Shown: one piece after another, positions 53,876 through 61,685 of the stretch | Layout: each line of letters begins with the position of its first letter | How positions within the stretch are numbered: position 1 is the first letter of the stretch | DNA from: Methylovorus mays | GTDB taxonomy: Bacteria > Pseudomonadota > Gammaproteobacteria > Burkholderiales > Methylophilaceae | Assembly: GCF_020531915.1 (NCBI RefSeq) | Contig: NZ_JAJAVG010000004.1 | Span: 434,001-498,000 of the forward strand | Length of the DNA: 64,000 nucleotides | Direction: 5' to 3' | Notes under the pieces: model-generated | What the model was told of the DNA's origin: nothing | The model's database searches: none | Seen by the model: only the letters and a program-made list of their open reading frames with translations | Translations under genes and position numbers: made by a program

Positions 53876-54709
53876 ATGAGTCTGGAACAGCTGATCGGTG
53901 AAAACGGCTTTATCGAAGGCAAAGGGCAGGATGCCGTGCTGCTGGTGCACGGCCTCACCGGCACCCCGGCCGAGATGAAGCATTATGGCAAAGTGCTCGC
54001 CCGCAAGGGCCTCACTGCCGTCTGTCCGGTGCTGGCCGGGCACTGCGCTTCGATCAAAACCCTGACCGCCACCACCTGGCAGGATTGGGTAGCCTCGATC
54101 GAAGTCGTATTTCTGGACATGCGCAAACGTTATCGCCAGGTGTTTATCGCCGGGCTTTCCATGGGAGCGCTGATCGCCCTCATGGTAGCGGCGCGTTATA
54201 AAGAGGCGGTGGCAGGCGTCATTCTGCTATCGGTCACACTGTTTTATGACGGCTGGAACATGCCGCCATTCAAGCAACGCTTCCTGCTGCCTATCGTGTT
54301 GTATACCCCGCTCAAATATGTCGTGCATTGGGAGGAAACCGCGCCCTATGGCATCAAGTGCGAACGCACCCGGGCACTGGTCGCGGCGATTCTGGATAAC
54401 AAGGATGCCCAGACCTCCGAGAAGATCGGCTATTTCAAAACACCCGCCACCGTGATTCTGCAAAGCGTGCGCCTGATCCGCCAGGCAAAGAAGCAATTGG
54501 CAGAAGTGGTATCGCCAGTGCTGATCGTGCACTCCACGGAAGACGACATGGCCAGCATCAAAAACGCCCATTACGTGGAAAAGCGTCTGGGCTCGCGTGA
54601 TATCCAGACCATGTATATCAGCGACACCTACCACGTATTAACCCTGGACAAACGCAAGGATGACGTCGCCAAGCGCAGCGCCGAGTTTTGCCTTGCCCTC
54701 GCTCACTGA
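53876..54709 (+). CDS. Alpha/beta hydrolase (carboxylesterase/thioesterase-like)
   Basis: A 277-residue serine hydrolase. The oxyanion motif LLVHGLTGTPAEM comes near residue 24-36, the nucleophile elbow is GLSMG with S95, the acid is probably the Asp in VHSTEDDMASIK, and the catalytic His is in YISDTYHVLTLD. This is the Est30/monoacylglycerol-lipase branch. There is no signal peptide, so it is cytoplasmic. Lying between the aminotransferase and the ACP, it may release or edit acyl chains on the carrier, though this is inferred. The 71-base gap before it is the largest inside the operon. Confidence 0.85.
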   Translation: MSLEQLIGENGFIEGKGQDAVLLVHGLTGTPAEMKHYGKVLARKGLTAVCPVLAGHCASIKTLTATTWQDWVASIEVVFLDMRKRYRQVFIAGLSMGALIALMVAARYKEAVAGVILLSVTLFYDGWNMPPFKQRFLLPIVLYTPLKYVVHWEETAPYGIKCERTRALVAAILDNKDAQTSEKIGYFKTPATVILQSVRLIRQAKKQLAEVVSPVLIVHSTEDDMASIKNAHYVEKRLGSRDIQTMYISDTYHVLTLDKRKDDVAKRSAEFCLALAH

Positions 54710-54725
54710 ACCGATAAGGACCATC

Positions 54726-55001
54726 ATGGAAAACACCTTTGAAACCGTCAGAACCCTGATCGCCGAGAAACTGGAAATCGACAAAGCCACGATCTCTCCC
54801 GACAGTGTGCTCACCGAGATCGGGCTGGATTCGCTCGACACCTTTGACATCATTTTTGATGCCGAAGACACCTTCGGCATCAAGGTGCCCACGCCCAAGG
54901 AAGAAATCAAGACGGTGCAGGATGTAGCAACTCTGCTGGACCAACTGCTGCGTGAGCAGGCGCCAGAAGGTCCAGCCACGCCAGCACAGGCACAGCGGTA
55001 A
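54726..55001 (+). CDS. Acyl carrier protein (operon-specific)
   Basis: A 91-residue carrier. It has four-helix ACP layout with the phosphopantetheine site GLDSLDTFDIIFDAEDTFGI, Ser36. The second helix after the serine is acidic, as needed for docking to ketosynthases. The C-terminal tail (REQAPEGPATPAQAQR) is an extension not seen in housekeeping AcpP. It does not stand in a fab cluster; it lies five bases before the ketosynthase. Ribosome-binding site AAGGA precedes the ATG at 54726, which fixes the start over the frame from 54660. Confidence 0.92.
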   Translation: MENTFETVRTLIAEKLEIDKATISPDSVLTEIGLDSLDTFDIIFDAEDTFGIKVPTPKEEIKTVQDVATLLDQLLREQAPEGPATPAQAQR

Positions 55002-55006
55002 ACATC

Positions 55007-56242
55007 ATGGCAAACACGCGTCGCGTCGTCATTACCGGCATGGGCATCGTCTCGCCGCTGGGCAATACCGTGGAAGAGTTTGGGCTGAACCTGATGCAAG
55101 GCATATCCGGCATCAAACGTCTGGAGACCGACTTCAGCGATCAGCTGGAAATCAACATCGCCGCCAGTGCCGACTTCGATGGCGCTCAGCACTTTTCCAA
55201 AAAAGAGCTGGCGGTGCTGGATCGGGTAAGCCAGTTTGCACTCTATGCCGCCCAGCAGGCACTGGACAATGCCGGGTTGGACGCTGACAGCATGGACACC
55301 AACAAAACCGGCTGCTATCTCGGCACCGGCATGGGCGGCGCCGCCTCTACCGAAGAAGGCTACCACCGGCTGTTTAAAGAAGGCCAAAGCCGCCTGAAAC
55401 CATTTACCGTGCTGATGGCGATGAACAACGCCGCCGCCTCGCACATTGCCATGCATTACGGCCTGGGCGGCCCCAACCTCACCTACACCACCGCGTGCTC
55501 TTCGTCTGCCATTGCCATTGGCGAAGCGAGCCGGCAGATCGCCTACGGACACTGCGATTACATGCTGGCGGGCGGTAGCGAAGCGCTGCTCACCTTCGGC
55601 ACCATCAAAGCCTGGGAAGCGCTGCGCACGCTGGCAAAGGTAGATGAGCAAAACCCGGCCGCCTCCTGCAAACCATTCTCGGCTGACCGCAGCGGGCTTG
55701 TATTGGGCGAAGGCTGCGCCATGTTTGTGCTGGAAAGCTACGACGCCGCCATGGCACGCGGCGCCACCATCCATGCCGAAATCGCCGGCTACGGCACCGC
55801 CAACGACGCCAGCCATATCACGCAGCCCTCCGTCGCCGGACAAGCACGCGCCATGCAAGCCGCGCTGGATAATGCCGGGCTGGCGCCGGAGCAGATTGAC
55901 TACATCAATGCGCATGGCACTGGCACACCGCTGAATGACGCCACCGAAACCGCCGCCATCAAGCAGGTATTCGGCCCCCATGCCTACCAACTCGCCATCA
56001 GCTCCACCAAGTCCATGCATGGTCATCTCATGGGCGCCGCAGGTGCGGTTGAGCTGGTGGCCACCACCCTGGCCCTGCAAGCGCAATGGCTCCCGCCCAC
56101 CATGCACCTGCAGCAGCCTGACCCGGAGTGTGACCTCCACTATGTTGCCAACCACGCCACCCCGCAGCACGTGCGGTACGCCATGAGCAATTCATTTGCT
56201 TTTGGCGGCACCGGTGGCGTCATCATCCTGAAAAAGAGCTAA
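55007..56242 (+). CDS. Beta-ketoacyl-ACP synthase (FabF-like, operon-specific)
   Basis: A 411-residue condensing enzyme. The Cys-His-His triad is complete: C164 in TTACSSSA, H303 in INAHGTGTPLND, H338 in TKSMHGHLMGAAGA. It starts RRVVITGMGIVSPLG as in FabF/KAS II and ends NSFAFGGTGGVIIL. The triad means a decarboxylating, elongating ketosynthase rather than a chain-length factor. With the adjacent ACP it would make a beta-ketoacyl-ACP. No ketoreductase, dehydratase or enoylreductase is in the operon, so either those of the housekeeping pathway are borrowed or a single condensation occurs. Confidence 0.92.
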   Translation: MANTRRVVITGMGIVSPLGNTVEEFGLNLMQGISGIKRLETDFSDQLEINIAASADFDGAQHFSKKELAVLDRVSQFALYAAQQALDNAGLDADSMDTNKTGCYLGTGMGGAASTEEGYHRLFKEGQSRLKPFTVLMAMNNAAASHIAMHYGLGGPNLTYTTACSSSAIAIGEASRQIAYGHCDYMLAGGSEALLTFGTIKAWEALRTLAKVDEQNPAASCKPFSADRSGLVLGEGCAMFVLESYDAAMARGATIHAEIAGYGTANDASHITQPSVAGQARAMQAALDNAGLAPEQIDYINAHGTGTPLNDATETAAIKQVFGPHAYQLAISSTKSMHGHLMGAAGAVELVATTLALQAQWLPPTMHLQQPDPECDLHYVANHATPQHVRYAMSNSFAFGGTGGVIILKKS

Positions 56243-56246
56243 CGCC

Positions 56247-57320
56247 ATGCAACCTGACTTAAGCCATTACCAGCCCGACACCCTTTCCGCCTTTGAAGTC
56301 GAAACCGGCTTCAGCGCCGCCAAGTTCCTCGAAGAAAACTGGAAAGCCCTGCTGCAGGACGACATTGAAGGTTATCGCCTGCATCTCGCCTTTGATACCG
56401 GCCACACTCCCGGTTTTAAAACCGGCTATATCGGCATCCGCAAAAACCAGGTGCTGCTGTGCATCGCACCCTACTTCGTCACGCAATATGCGCTCGAAAG
56501 CAGCCTCAAAGGCACCATGCAGAACATCCTCACGCAGGTAAAAGAGCAGCTGCCCAGCCTCATGACCGTCAAGATGCTGTGCGTAGGCTCGCCGGTCACC
56601 GACTCCTGCAAGCTCGCCATCAGCCGCGAGTACCCTTTCGACCCCGCACTGATTCAGGTGCTGAACCGCACGCTGGCCACCATCGCCAAAAAAGAAAACG
56701 CCACCTTGATCGCCTTCAAGGATGTGAAAGACGTGGATTACCAGTTATACGGCTCGGCGCTCAAAGACCTGGGCTACAACGCCCTGCCCAGCATGCCGCT
56801 CGCCATCAACAAGATCACGCATGGCTCCGTGCAAGACTACCTCGCCAGCCTGAGTACAAAGCTGCGCACCGACATCCAGCAAAAACGCAGCGCAGCCCGC
56901 GACATTCGAATAGAAGAGCACCAAGGCATCCCGCCGCACCTGGACGATATCTACAACCTGTACCTCGAATCCCACGCCGGCCAACAGGCGCAGTCCGAGC
57001 TGCTCACCAAAAAATTCTTTGAGTACGTCGCCGGCCTCATGCCCGAGCAAACGCGCTTTGTGCTGTATTTCAAGCAAAACACCCTCATCGCCTTCAACCT
57101 CCTGCTGCATCATCAAGGCGTCATGCTGGACAAATACATCGGCATCAACTCAGCCGCCAACGTCCAGCACCATATCGATTGCTTAAGCTGGATACACAAC
57201 ATCGAGATGTGCATACGCGATGGCTTTCACACCTACCAAAGCAGCCGCGAGGTATACCACACCCGCAACACCATGCCCGCCAAGCTGCAAGACACGCACA
57301 CTCTGCTCAAGCTGGCCTGA
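56247..57320 (+). CDS. FemAB/BioF2-like GNAT acyltransferase
   Basis: A 357-residue protein with the layout of double-GNAT FemAB-like acyltransferases. It has an N-terminal half without clear motifs (YIGIRKNQVLLCIAPYFVTQ), then MPLAINKITHGSVQDYLASLSTKLRTDIQQKRSA as the typical lead into the second GNAT fold, and FVLYFKQNTLIAFNLLLHH with DKYIGIN as strands 4-5. Such enzymes transfer acyl or aminoacyl groups onto amines. It starts four bases after the ketosynthase and closes the operon. A role joining the ACP-bound acyl group to an amine is inferred. There is no signal peptide. Confidence 0.7.
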   Translation: MQPDLSHYQPDTLSAFEVETGFSAAKFLEENWKALLQDDIEGYRLHLAFDTGHTPGFKTGYIGIRKNQVLLCIAPYFVTQYALESSLKGTMQNILTQVKEQLPSLMTVKMLCVGSPVTDSCKLAISREYPFDPALIQVLNRTLATIAKKENATLIAFKDVKDVDYQLYGSALKDLGYNALPSMPLAINKITHGSVQDYLASLSTKLRTDIQQKRSAARDIRIEEHQGIPPHLDDIYNLYLESHAGQQAQSELLTKKFFEYVAGLMPEQTRFVLYFKQNTLIAFNLLLHHQGVMLDKYIGINSAANVQHHIDCLSWIHNIEMCIRDGFHTYQSSREVYHTRNTMPAKLQDTHTLLKLA

Positions 57321-57485
57321 TCGCAGGGCTGGTGAAACAGGATAGTGACGGGACGATGGCAGAGGGTTGTTTCAGCAAGCCCCTGCCCGGCCCGCAAGCA
57401 AGTGCCCCACAAAAAGTACAGCATCAAAAGCCGATAATGGTAGAATAGCGCCCTCATTAGCTGGGCAATCCAGCAACCGAGTCGC

Positions 57486-57760
<275 letters not shown>

Positions 57761-57767
<7 letters not shown>

Positions 57768-57802
57768 GGATATCAGCCCATTTTTGAATGGGTCTAATAT
57801 CC
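57761..57802 (-). terminator. Intrinsic terminator of the PEP-CTERM gene
   Basis: On the minus strand a stem of GGATAT/ATATCC (57768-57773, 57797-57802) plus CCCATT/AATGGG (57777-57782, 57787-57792) is followed by T6 (57762-57767). It lies 19 bases past the PEP-CTERM gene stop. Confidence 0.85.
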
Positions 57803-57820
57803 CAGTAAAGAGTTCGAATC

Positions 57821-58435
57821 TTAAGCGGAGTGATGTTTTCTTCTACGACCGATGTAACCCAGTAAGCCAATACCAAAAGCCATCATCGCTGACGTCTCAA
57901 GTTCTGGCACTGCCGATACATTGTTTGCGTAGATTGGAATGGCCGCAAAGTAATATGTAACTGGGTTAGCGTTATACACGCCCACAAAGTTCGTATTATC
58001 TGGATCTGTCAGATCAAACGCGCCGTAACCGAATAAAGCAGCTGACCCAATAAGTTCAGGAGTAAAGAACTGATCACTGAGTAACGCATCTGTAAAAAGG
58101 ATATTGTCCGTATTAGTACGCAATTTCTGTGTGCCGTTGGCAAACTTGAAATTTGCATCGGACAGGGTAAGCTCAGCAATCACCGAAGCTGGTCCACCAC
58201 TGTTATAGATCGCAAACTGGACGAAGCTTAGTGGACCTTTCAAGTTATGCATTGTTGCGGTTACGAAACCATTCACGAAAAAGTCAGATTTTCCTAGTAT
58301 TTCACCTGTCCCCCATACACTCTCAGATACATAAGCTTCGACAATGTCATCACCGCCAAACGTTGCAGTCAAGGATGTCGCGCTTGCTGTGTTTGATAAA
58401 ACCAAAGCCAAAAAACCTGCAAGTAAACCCTTCAT
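57821..58435 (-). CDS. PEP-CTERM protein with variant VPEL motif
   Basis: A 204-residue exported protein. The signal peptide ends SA|TS near residue 20. The body is a beta-rich domain I do not recognise (LTATFGGDDIVEAYVSES, FVQFAIYNSGGPASVI, DNILFTDALLSDQFFTPELIG). The C-terminus has VPELETS, a hydrophobic helix (AMMAFGIGLLGYIG) and RRRKHH, the tripartite PEP-CTERM pattern with Leu in place of the second Pro. Ribosome-binding site AAGGGGAG is identical to that of the PEP-CTERM gene at 6294. The start at 58435 is chosen from it. It lies 87 bases downstream of the LuxR-type gene, same strand. Confidence 0.82.
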   Translation of the reverse strand: MKGLLAGFLALVLSNTASATSLTATFGGDDIVEAYVSESVWGTGEILGKSDFFVNGFVTATMHNLKGPLSFVQFAIYNSGGPASVIAELTLSDANFKFANGTQKLRTNTDNILFTDALLSDQFFTPELIGSAALFGYGAFDLTDPDNTNFVGVYNANPVTYYFAAIPIYANNVSAVPELETSAMMAFGIGLLGYIGRRRKHHSA

Positions 58436-58522
58436 GATAGTGCTCCCCTTTTGATAATATGAAATGGTGAGCAAATTACAGCATTTACAACTGTTAAGGT
58501 CTATTCCACAAATGAGGAATAA

Positions 58523-59701
58523 TCAATCTTTTCTGAGGCTTCCAAATGCATTCGATGGCAAGTTCAATAGCAATCTGATGAGCTCCGGCTGTCTATTGGT
58601 GGAGGTTTTATGATAAATGGACTGTAACTGTTTTCTAATAGTGTCAAACTGTACGTCCAGCTTTCTGGCAATCTCTTTTAGAGAACACCCTTCTGCCAAA
58701 TAAATAGCGATTCGGCATTCAGCAGGACTCAAGCCGAAAGCGGCCGTTAATAAAGAAGGATCAATGGTGGTGTCTGCTTCAGGATGATAGAAGAACACCA
58801 TAATCAATGGCCTCAGACCAAATGTCCCCATCATCTGCTCAGGGATGAGCATCGTTATAAAAGCGTAAATACTATCCGTCTGTCCATCAGCCTTCGTATA
58901 GCGCACCTTTAGAGTAGTAAATTCCGTTCCTTTTGATCCCGCTGATAATGGTGGGCGAAAATTCTCTTGTTCCAAACGATGACAAACTTGGTAGAACTCT
59001 TGATCGTAAGGAAATGGGAATTGCAATTTATTATTGCTGATATATACGCCGGAGCTCTGCCTCAACAAGGTGGAGGCTGCTTCATTTATATGAACAACAT
59101 CTCCAGTGGTAGTCGCGAGCACCACCGCTTGCCTAAGCTTATTAATCAGAGCATGCCCAACAAGCGCCTGGGTTGAATAAACATAATTTTTAACTGTTAG
59201 CCTACAGACTCTTGCCAGGTGTGGCATCAGGCCGTCCAAAAATGACAATGCCTCATCAGGAAGTGGCCCTTGCTCCGGTTTGCGGAGAGTGGAGAAAATA
59301 ATGATAGCGTTATCATCATCTACCACTTTGCACGCTGACATGTATCGCAGCCCGTATGGGATCAGAAACTCCTGATAGAAAGGATTATTGGCGACGAAGA
59401 CTTCATCAAGATGTTGATGGCAATGGACCCATTTCATTGTTTCCGTTCCAAATACAATCGGAACTCTGGGATCAATTGAGTGATAGTTCTGGATATATGT
59501 TAATTCCCCATGTGCTGGCATGTTTGCCCCATCGCTATAGGAAAGGGCTGTATGTTTCTTATCTACACCAAGCATGTGAACAATATTTACATCAATTGCT
59601 TGCGCGACCTCATCGAAAAACTTCTTCCAAACCGTATTATCTTCAAGAGTTTGATAGAGGATGTCCACCAATTGATTGAATGACGATTCTGAAAGATCCA
59701 A
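58523..59701 (-). CDS. LuxR-family (HTH) transcriptional regulator
   Basis: A 392-residue regulator. The C-terminus (~318-370) is a GerE/LuxR helix-turn-helix: FGLSPAECRIAIYLAEGCSLKEIARKLDVQFDTIRKQLQSIYHKT. The first ~300 residues are two sensor-like regions: a GAF/PAS-like N-terminus (MDLSESSFNQLVDILYQTLEDNTVWKK begins here in two parts) and a PAS-like segment near 190 (GDVVHINEAASTLLRQ). There is no acyl-homoserine-lactone autoinducer-domain signature. This LuxR plus PAS layout is common in betaproteobacteria and its ligands are unknown. Its co-oriented neighbour, the PEP-CTERM gene, is a candidate target. Lower GC than the backbone. Confidence 0.85.
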   Translation of the reverse strand: MDLSESSFNQLVDILYQTLEDNTVWKKFFDEVAQAIDVNIVHMLGVDKKHTALSYSDGANMPAHGELTYIQNYHSIDPRVPIVFGTETMKWVHCHQHLDEVFVANNPFYQEFLIPYGLRYMSACKVVDDDNAIIIFSTLRKPEQGPLPDEALSFLDGLMPHLARVCRLTVKNYVYSTQALVGHALINKLRQAVVLATTTGDVVHINEAASTLLRQSSGVYISNNKLQFPFPYDQEFYQVCHRLEQENFRPPLSAGSKGTEFTTLKVRYTKADGQTDSIYAFITMLIPEQMMGTFGLRPLIMVFFYHPEADTTIDPSLLTAAFGLSPAECRIAIYLAEGCSLKEIARKLDVQFDTIRKQLQSIYHKTSTNRQPELIRLLLNLPSNAFGSLRKD

Positions 59702-60070
59702 GATATTCCCCTTTATATGTGATATCCCACCAAACGTAAGGCACTAATTTTTATAATCATTTTTATATCCAGCTTAATTGGAGCTGGATTTAACGCAATA
59801 GCACTTTAGGACTAGTCGATATTCATTAGTGTTACAAGAAGCCAAGCAATGAAAGGATGCGTGGGACTGCAATATGGACTTCACCCGGTCTGCTACACAA
59901 ATCAAGCTGTCTAAAACAGTCAAAAGTCGGATTGGGAGGTATAAGAGATCCGGACGACTTTAAGTCTAAAGCCCTCAAGTAAATAAAAGAACGCGGTCAT
60001 GGCGTAGCAGACGTGTCGCAATGTCTCGAAAAGCTTCTATAAGTGGAAGCCCCCCTTCCGTTCTAAATAG
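59702..60070. other. Gene-free stretch upstream of the LuxR-type gene
   Basis: The first part is AT-rich and probably holds the LuxR-gene promoter. It contains an inverted repeat ATCCAGCT/AGCTGGAT (59767-59774, 59782-59789, 7-base spacer) that could be an operator. The part from about 59880 may contain further degenerate umuC sequence in broken frames, for example a peptide-like GIRDPDDFKSKALK at about 59939-59980, but this is too weak to call. No intact gene is seen. Confidence 0.4.
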
Positions 60071-60487
60071 GCATTAAATCTGGCCTTCCTGTTGCATGTG
60101 TTTGTCTATCACTCGCCCCTCGGCGACGGTTGCAACTACTTCAACAGCATCACGGCGCCAATACCCACTCAGTCCAATGACCCGATTGGCGTAGCACTGT
60201 GGATATGAAAGCGCAGCTATAAATTAAGCTTCCTCTATCAGAAAGCCGGAGTTATGCTGGGCGAAATAGTGCAGAGAGGCGAGCAACAGAATGATATGTT
60301 CGGCTCAACTGCCGAAGGGGAGAAGTCAGCCAGACTGATGGCTGCCTTGGACTCGATGAATAGGAAGATGGGGAAAGGTGCGCTGAGGTCAGCATCGCAG
60401 GGGCATCAAGCTCCTTGGGCGATGAAACAGGGGCACAAAAGCCCAGCCGATACTTCCGATTTGGCATCTATTATAAGAGCGAAGTAA
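60071..60487 (+). pseudogene. umuC: Decayed umuC (DNA polymerase V catalytic subunit) C-terminal remnant
   Basis: One reading frame carries UmuC-like sequence in order. First comes LLHVFVYHSPLGDGCNYFN with SITAPIPTQSND (about 60089-60180), like the little-finger region VF..TSPF...YYSNSITVPLP. Then an in-frame TGA at 60206-60208, then FLYQKAGVMLGEI (about 60230), and the C-terminal LMAALDSMNRKMGKGALRSA with APWAMKQGHKSP, the DUF4113 tail. The polymerase catalytic palm is absent, a TAG precedes the remnant and a stop interrupts it, so it cannot encode an active polymerase. The downstream ATG at 60254 leaves a 77-codon open frame that might still be translated. Confidence 0.8.
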
Positions 60488-60496
60488 GAGTGAAAA

Positions 60497-61354
60497 ATGC
60501 TAAAAGTAATTGACACAAATCTTCTCAACAATGATAGCAAGGCATACCCTCTATTTTCCGAATATTTTGAGGACATTAATAATTTCGGATGTATCTCAGC
60601 AATATCGTTCTCTGAAATTTTCAACTGTACTTTACATGACCCAATTATCACTAATGGATATAAGAGAGTTTGGGATAAACTTTCAGTAATAAAGGATTTT
60701 TCAGATAGGATTTACATCTCGAATTCAGGCATAGACCTTTCTAGGAATATATTTGCAAGACTCGATAAAGAAAATTTAATTAATAAAAAAGCCAATTTAC
60801 CTTTATTCATAAAAGAACTGGAGAATGCAGCTGAAAATGGGACCCGCTCTCAAAGATTTGAAGATTTTTTTAAAAGTGCATATATAGATACCAAAAATTT
60901 ATTTGAATATCTTGATAATCAATGTAAAACAGTAGAATCCGATATAAGAAAGTTTGACTCCTATTTTTCGGATAAAGAATTACGGGAATTTTGCCAAGAC
61001 AAAATTTCTAATAAAACAATTTATAAAATTTGTAGCATTTGCAGACAAGAATCAAGAGCATTTTTACCTACAATAGACTTCATAAAAATGGTCATGCCTG
61101 ATTTTGACTGTAATTCAACATTTATTTTTCAGTCAAGATTAAGTAAATTTTCCGCGTATACTTTATTTAAAAGGGGGAAAATTCCTACGAAAATTAAAAA
61201 ATTGAGGGCTTGGGAAATTGATACCCAAAATTCCGCATTAGCGTTATGCACTGATGGATTAATCTCTCATGATATAAATTTCAACAAGGTCTTCGCAAGA
61301 GCAAAGGAATGGCTTAAATTATCTGATATTTCAGCCACCTTCCCTACCGTTTAA
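60497..61354 (+). CDS. AT-rich PIN-domain-like protein
   Basis: A 285-residue protein with markedly lower GC than anything else here, so probably acquired. PIN-type acidic residues are visible: D6 in VIDTNLL, E40 in ISFSEIFN, and near the C-terminus D242, D253 and D259 in IDTQNSALALCTDGLISHDI followed by NFNKVF, the usual TxDxxF ending. Between them is a long charged helical insert (~60-220) that is not part of a minimal PIN domain of ~130 residues. PIN proteins are Mg-dependent RNases, often toxins of VapBC-type modules. No small antitoxin gene precedes it; the UmuC remnant ends nine bases upstream. A stand-alone RNase or defence gene is possible. Confidence 0.6.
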   Translation: MLKVIDTNLLNNDSKAYPLFSEYFEDINNFGCISAISFSEIFNCTLHDPIITNGYKRVWDKLSVIKDFSDRIYISNSGIDLSRNIFARLDKENLINKKANLPLFIKELENAAENGTRSQRFEDFFKSAYIDTKNLFEYLDNQCKTVESDIRKFDSYFSDKELREFCQDKISNKTIYKICSICRQESRAFLPTIDFIKMVMPDFDCNSTFIFQSRLSKFSAYTLFKRGKIPTKIKKLRAWEIDTQNSALALCTDGLISHDINFNKVFARAKEWLKLSDISATFPTV

Positions 61355-61564
61355 AACCCAATTTATTAAATATTTATGTTTGGCCCCACATCGCTCCCAA
61401 GCCGTAATCGAGTCCTGACGGCCATTCAGCACATCACTCAGAATATTGAAACTGTCCGGCCCGGCTGGGTTAGTTCGGATGGCGTGACCGGTCTCTTTAT
61501 CTTTGTCACCGTTCTTATTTCCACTGCCGGTGATTGAATCTTTTGAGCAGTTATTCCGGGGCAA
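61331..61564 (-). CDS. Hypothetical short ORF, possibly a fragment
   Basis: An open frame of 77 codons (TTG start) on the minus strand whose 3' end overlaps the PIN-like gene by 24 bases. The sequence has NPAGPDSFNILSDVLNGRQD and ITAWERCGAKHKYLINW and is hydrophilic with no signal peptide. The frame stays open upstream to a stop near 61616. I do not recognise a family. It could be the end of a truncated gene or chance. It fills most of the gap between the PIN-like gene and mltF. Confidence 0.3.
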   Translation of the reverse strand: MPRNNCSKDSITGSGNKNGDKDKETGHAIRTNPAGPDSFNILSDVLNGRQDSITAWERCGAKHKYLINWVLNGREGG

Positions 61565-61685
61565 GCACTCAAGCTCATCAGGAACAGGCTGGCAGATGCC
61601 AAAACCTAAAACAGACTAACCTCTTTCATTCCCAGCCCAATATTCCAACTGGACAAACCCCAAAAACTTGGCGAAACTTGGGCCG
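61355..61685. other. Region between PIN-like gene and mltF
   Basis: Apart from the doubtful minus-strand ORF at 61331-61564 I see no gene, RNA or clear repeat. GC rises back to the backbone level toward 61690, so the right edge of the low-GC island is about here. No clear promoter pair for mltF was found. Confidence 0.4.

Noticed and set aside
58523-59701. LuxR-type gene as an acyl-homoserine-lactone receptor
   Set aside because: The N-terminal half lacks the autoinducer-binding signature (W/Y/D pattern) and no luxI-type synthase is nearby.
60497-61354. VapC-type toxin with a VapB antitoxin
   Set aside because: No small antitoxin frame precedes or follows it; the protein is twice the length of VapC.
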